In this document: positions 63,973 to 64,000 of the stretch, in pieces
How the letters are laid out: each line of letters starts with the position of its first letter
Position numbering within the stretch: the first letter of the stretch is position 1
Assembly: GCF_902506345.1 (NCBI RefSeq)
Contig: NZ_LR733413.1
Location: 2,381,893 to 2,445,892, forward strand
Reading direction: 5' to 3'
DNA from: Flavobacterium sp. 9R
GTDB taxonomy: Bacteria; Bacteroidota; Bacteroidia; Flavobacteriales; Flavobacteriaceae
DNA length: 64,000 nt
Position numbers and translations under genes: made by a program
The notes under the pieces: generated by a model
Database searches by the model: none
The model's input: only the letters and a program-made list of their open reading frames with translations
Told to the model about the DNA's origin: nothing

Positions 63973-64000
63973 AGCCCTAGCCCTGATAGTAGCGGCATCC
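63973..64000 (+). repeat. Dispersed repeat family 2, cut by window edge
   Basis: It reads agccctagccctgatagtag then cggcatcc, the start of the family-2 repeat seen at 16126 and 38963. It begins 13 bp after the nuoH stop. Confidence 0.65.

Overview
The window is AT-rich (about one third G+C in most genes), and the gene families point to a Flavobacterium-like member of the Bacteroidota. Signs of this are the MurF-alanine racemase fusion, the GNAT-nitrilase fusion, the short NuoG without a molybdopterin domain, DUF3667 and collagen-like surface proteins, start sites without Shine-Dalgarno sequences, and promoters of the TTTG-N19-TAnnTTTG type. One tRNA is present. I saw no rRNA, CRISPR array, complete insertion sequence or prophage.

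Layout. 1-5.5 kb holds secreted and outer-membrane proteins: a collagen-like protein with 81-bp repeats that runs off the left edge, beta-barrel-like proteins, a META lipoprotein, a small membrane protein and the first exported amidohydrolase. 5.6-14.9 kb continues a minus-strand cluster of exported hydrolases (three family-3 amidohydrolases in total, one imidazolonepropionase-type amidohydrolase, one membrane-bound M28 peptidase). A GC-rich, probably transferred short-chain dehydrogenase with a signal peptide interrupts it. Two gene remnants lie in the cluster: the last codons of an amidohydrolase (5625-5708) and of an M28 peptidase (10485-10661). This suggests gene-by-gene turnover.

14.9-20.3 kb is the accessory and repeat-rich part. 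A DUF559 (PD-(D/E)XK nuclease-like) gene lies between two arrays of an 86-87-bp palindromic repeat. Each array ends in an inverted copy, giving a REPIN-like pair, and the last residues of the nuclease are themselves encoded by the repeat. Then come the GNAT-nitrilase gene, an Mrr-type restriction gene, and a divergent pair of a tail-less SSB and a lone HRDC protein, followed by a third repeat array. This DUF559-repeat locus is the best candidate for an undescribed system here.

20.3-38.6 kb is mostly housekeeping: HDAC-like deacetylase, ferritin, CAT-like acyltransferase with HAD hydrolase, a small membrane-protein operon, a PliI/PliG-like two-domain protein, asd, mscL, murF-alr, a radical SAM protein, tRNA-Ser(GGA), acyltransferase-ansA and tatD. 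38.6-39.1 kb is a repeat island. 39.2-56.3 kb holds the 2-oxoglutarate dehydrogenase genes, a polyprenyl synthase, YceI, a TetR-regulated RND efflux operon (TolC, adaptor, pump), a TlpA-like thioredoxin, aspS and a cold shock protein. 56.5-64 kb is the complex I operon nuoABCDEF-(orphan)-GH. It has an AT-rich secreted orphan between nuoF and nuoG, and dispersed repeat pieces between nuoD and nuoE and after nuoH.
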